A stretch of 64,000 nucleotides of DNA from Dysgonomonas mossii (lineage in GTDB: Bacteria; Bacteroidota; Bacteroidia; Bacteroidales; Dysgonomonadaceae), in assembly GCF_004569505.1 (NCBI RefSeq), contig NZ_SPPK01000001.1, forward strand, positions 1,178,001 through 1,242,000, read 5' to 3'. The notes below the pieces were generated by a model, which searched no databases, was not told the origin of the DNA, and worked only from the letters and a program-made list of their open reading frames with translations. Below are positions 63,120 through 64,000 of this stretch, piece after piece (within the stretch, counting starts at the first letter, position 1; each line of letters opens with the position of its first letter). The position numbers were made by a program, and so were the translations under genes.

Positions 63120-64000
63120 TTAGGGAATCTTGATCAGGCATGAGCCTGCAGAATATCCCCCGCCGAAGACCGATATGCATATCAGGTCTCCTCGTGCGAT
63201 TTTTTTTATATTTTGTGCCAATACCAATAGGGCACCTGTTGAGCCGGTGTTGCCTAACTCTTGAATATTCGTTAATACTTTTTCTTCGGGTATTGCTAGT
63301 TGTTTCGCAACATTCTTTAATATTCTCATATTAGCCTGATGTCCTATAAAAAAGGTTAGATCATCTAACGAATATCCGTTGATTTCGACTATATCCTTCG
63401 TGTTTTGCGCCATATATGTGCAAGCCTGCATAAATACATCCTTGCCATGAGGCATTTTCAAACCATCTCCTTTAGGATCAAGATACACTGCTCTCGAAGC
63501 TAATCCTATATGACCTAATCCTTGTGTTGTGATATCTATAATCTGAGGATCTTTTTCTGAATAGGATTCGGTTGAGAAAAAGTAAGCCGTAGCTCCGTCT
63601 CCCCACAAATGTCCTGATACGCAATCTGTATCATCCGAATATGTTGAGTTCCGATCTGCACAGATAAGCAATGCTTTTTCGGCTATCTGCGATGCGAAGA
63701 AAGAATATATGATTTCTATCGCATTGAGTCCCGATGAACATGCTGATGATACAAAGAATACTTTTGCATTTGATATATTGTATTTGCCCTGTACATAATG
63801 CCCTGTTGTAACAATTGTATCGCTAGGCGTATATGATGCAAAAATTATCAGATCTATATCTTCTATTTTGTAGGGAAGATCGGGTAATGCCGACTCTATG
63901 GCTTTGCTAGACATATAGTCTATCGTTTCTTCCTGCGAAGCTCTTGAACGAGTTAAGATTCCTGTACGTTGACTTATCCAATCGCTTGTTAATCCGTTTA
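63120..64000 (-). CDS. KAS III-like 3-oxoacyl-ACP synthase, 5' end outside window
   Basis: The frame stays open to the window edge; the extra N-terminal codons encode DWISQRTGI, the conserved FabH/KAS III entry motif, so the true start is just beyond base 64000. The catalytic triad is visible: Cys in SSACSSGLNA, His in GHQANMRILK and Asn in GNTGSTGA. LWGDGATAY matches the FabH GDGA loop. KAS III enzymes condense an acyl-CoA with malonyl-ACP. Being next to lpxC and a small membrane protein, it is more likely a specialised lipid enzyme than the primary FabH, but this is inference. Confidence 0.87.
   Translation of the reverse strand, partial: NGLTSDWISQRTGILTRSRASQEETIDYMSSKAIESALPDLPYKIEDIDLIIFASYTPSDTIVTTGHYVQGKYNISNAKVFFVSSACSSGLNAIEIIYSFFASQIAEKALLICADRNSTYSDDTDCVSGHLWGDGATAYFFSTESYSEKDPQIIDITTQGLGHIGLASRAVYLDPKGDGLKMPHGKDVFMQACTYMAQNTKDIVEINGYSLDDLTFFIGHQANMRILKNVAKQLAIPEEKVLTNIQELGNTGSTGALLVLAQNIKKIARGDLICISVFGGGYSAGSCLIKIP

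Noticed and set aside
1..64000. CRISPR arrays, tRNA or rRNA genes, insertion sequences and prophage
   Set aside because: I saw no regularly spaced repeats, cloverleaf-like sequences, rRNA segments or transposase/integrase motifs. Weak tRNA-like folds could be missed by eye.

Overview
The window is an A+T-rich chromosomal segment of a member of the Bacteroidota, most likely order Bacteroidales and possibly a Dysgonomonas-like genus (the genus is inference). Support: most operons have a TAnnTTTG-type -7 element and start codons lack Shine-Dalgarno sequences; the gene families are typical of the phylum (DUF4294, PCMD-domain lipoprotein, DUF3667, a eukaryotic-type hexokinase, DUF2089); and lipid A genes lpxB, lpxC and an lpxL-like gene mark a Gram-negative envelope. 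I see no rRNA, tRNA, CRISPR array, transposase, integrase or phage gene. || Layout. 1-1062: end of an rRNA/tRNA m5C methyltransferase gene. 1059-17944 (minus strand): one long, tightly packed glycan locus. It is headed by a Wzm/Wzt ABC exporter, followed by a GT23-like fucosyltransferase candidate, nine GT2 enzymes, one GT4, a methyltransferase, two DegT-fold proteins flanking a WbqC-family protein, and an unrecognised secreted protein near the end. It looks like an ABC-transporter-dependent O-antigen or surface-glycan operon. 18106-20172 (minus): a tiny Ala-rich lipoprotein with its own promoter and terminator, and a long-chain acyl-CoA synthetase. 20363-28523: mtaB, lpxL-like, GT2, DUF4294, then alkaline phosphatase on the minus strand, then surE and lpxB. 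28541-30389 (minus): a DUF2089 regulator-like protein, a Yip1-type membrane protein and an alpha/beta hydrolase. || 30573-46575 (plus): a second, mechanistically different polysaccharide locus of the Wzx/Wzy type. It holds a GT4, Wza, Wzc, a UDP-HexNAc epimerase, a UDP-sugar dehydrogenase, Wzy, Wzx, two GT4 enzymes and a PglC/PglD/PglE/PglF-like set that should make and attach di-N-acetylbacillosamine or a related diaminosugar. Two surface-glycan routes therefore lie about 12.6 kb apart. || 46638-52275 (minus): an MFP-RND-TolC tripartite efflux operon, with a 14-bp perfect inverted repeat in its upstream region. 52659-53867: hexokinase. 54009-58603: nadA-nadB-nadC followed by a winged-helix protein with the QxQ motif of AlkZ-type DNA glycosylases. 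58600-61482 (minus): DUF3667 membrane protein, beta-barrel protein and PCMD lipoprotein. 61641-64000 (minus): a compact operon of a KAS III-like ketosynthase (cut by the window end), a stand-alone LpxC without the FabZ domain usual in this phylum, a two-helix membrane peptide and a small winged-helix protein. || The points I consider most worth following are the stand-alone LpxC/KAS III operon, the Lpp-like small lipoprotein, the extended TGTTACTTTTGT element seen at three loci, the DegT/WbqC/DegT-like module, the coding overlap between the Wzc tyrosine tail and the epimerase start, and the inverted repeat before the efflux operon. Nothing here can be called a demonstrated new system from sequence alone.
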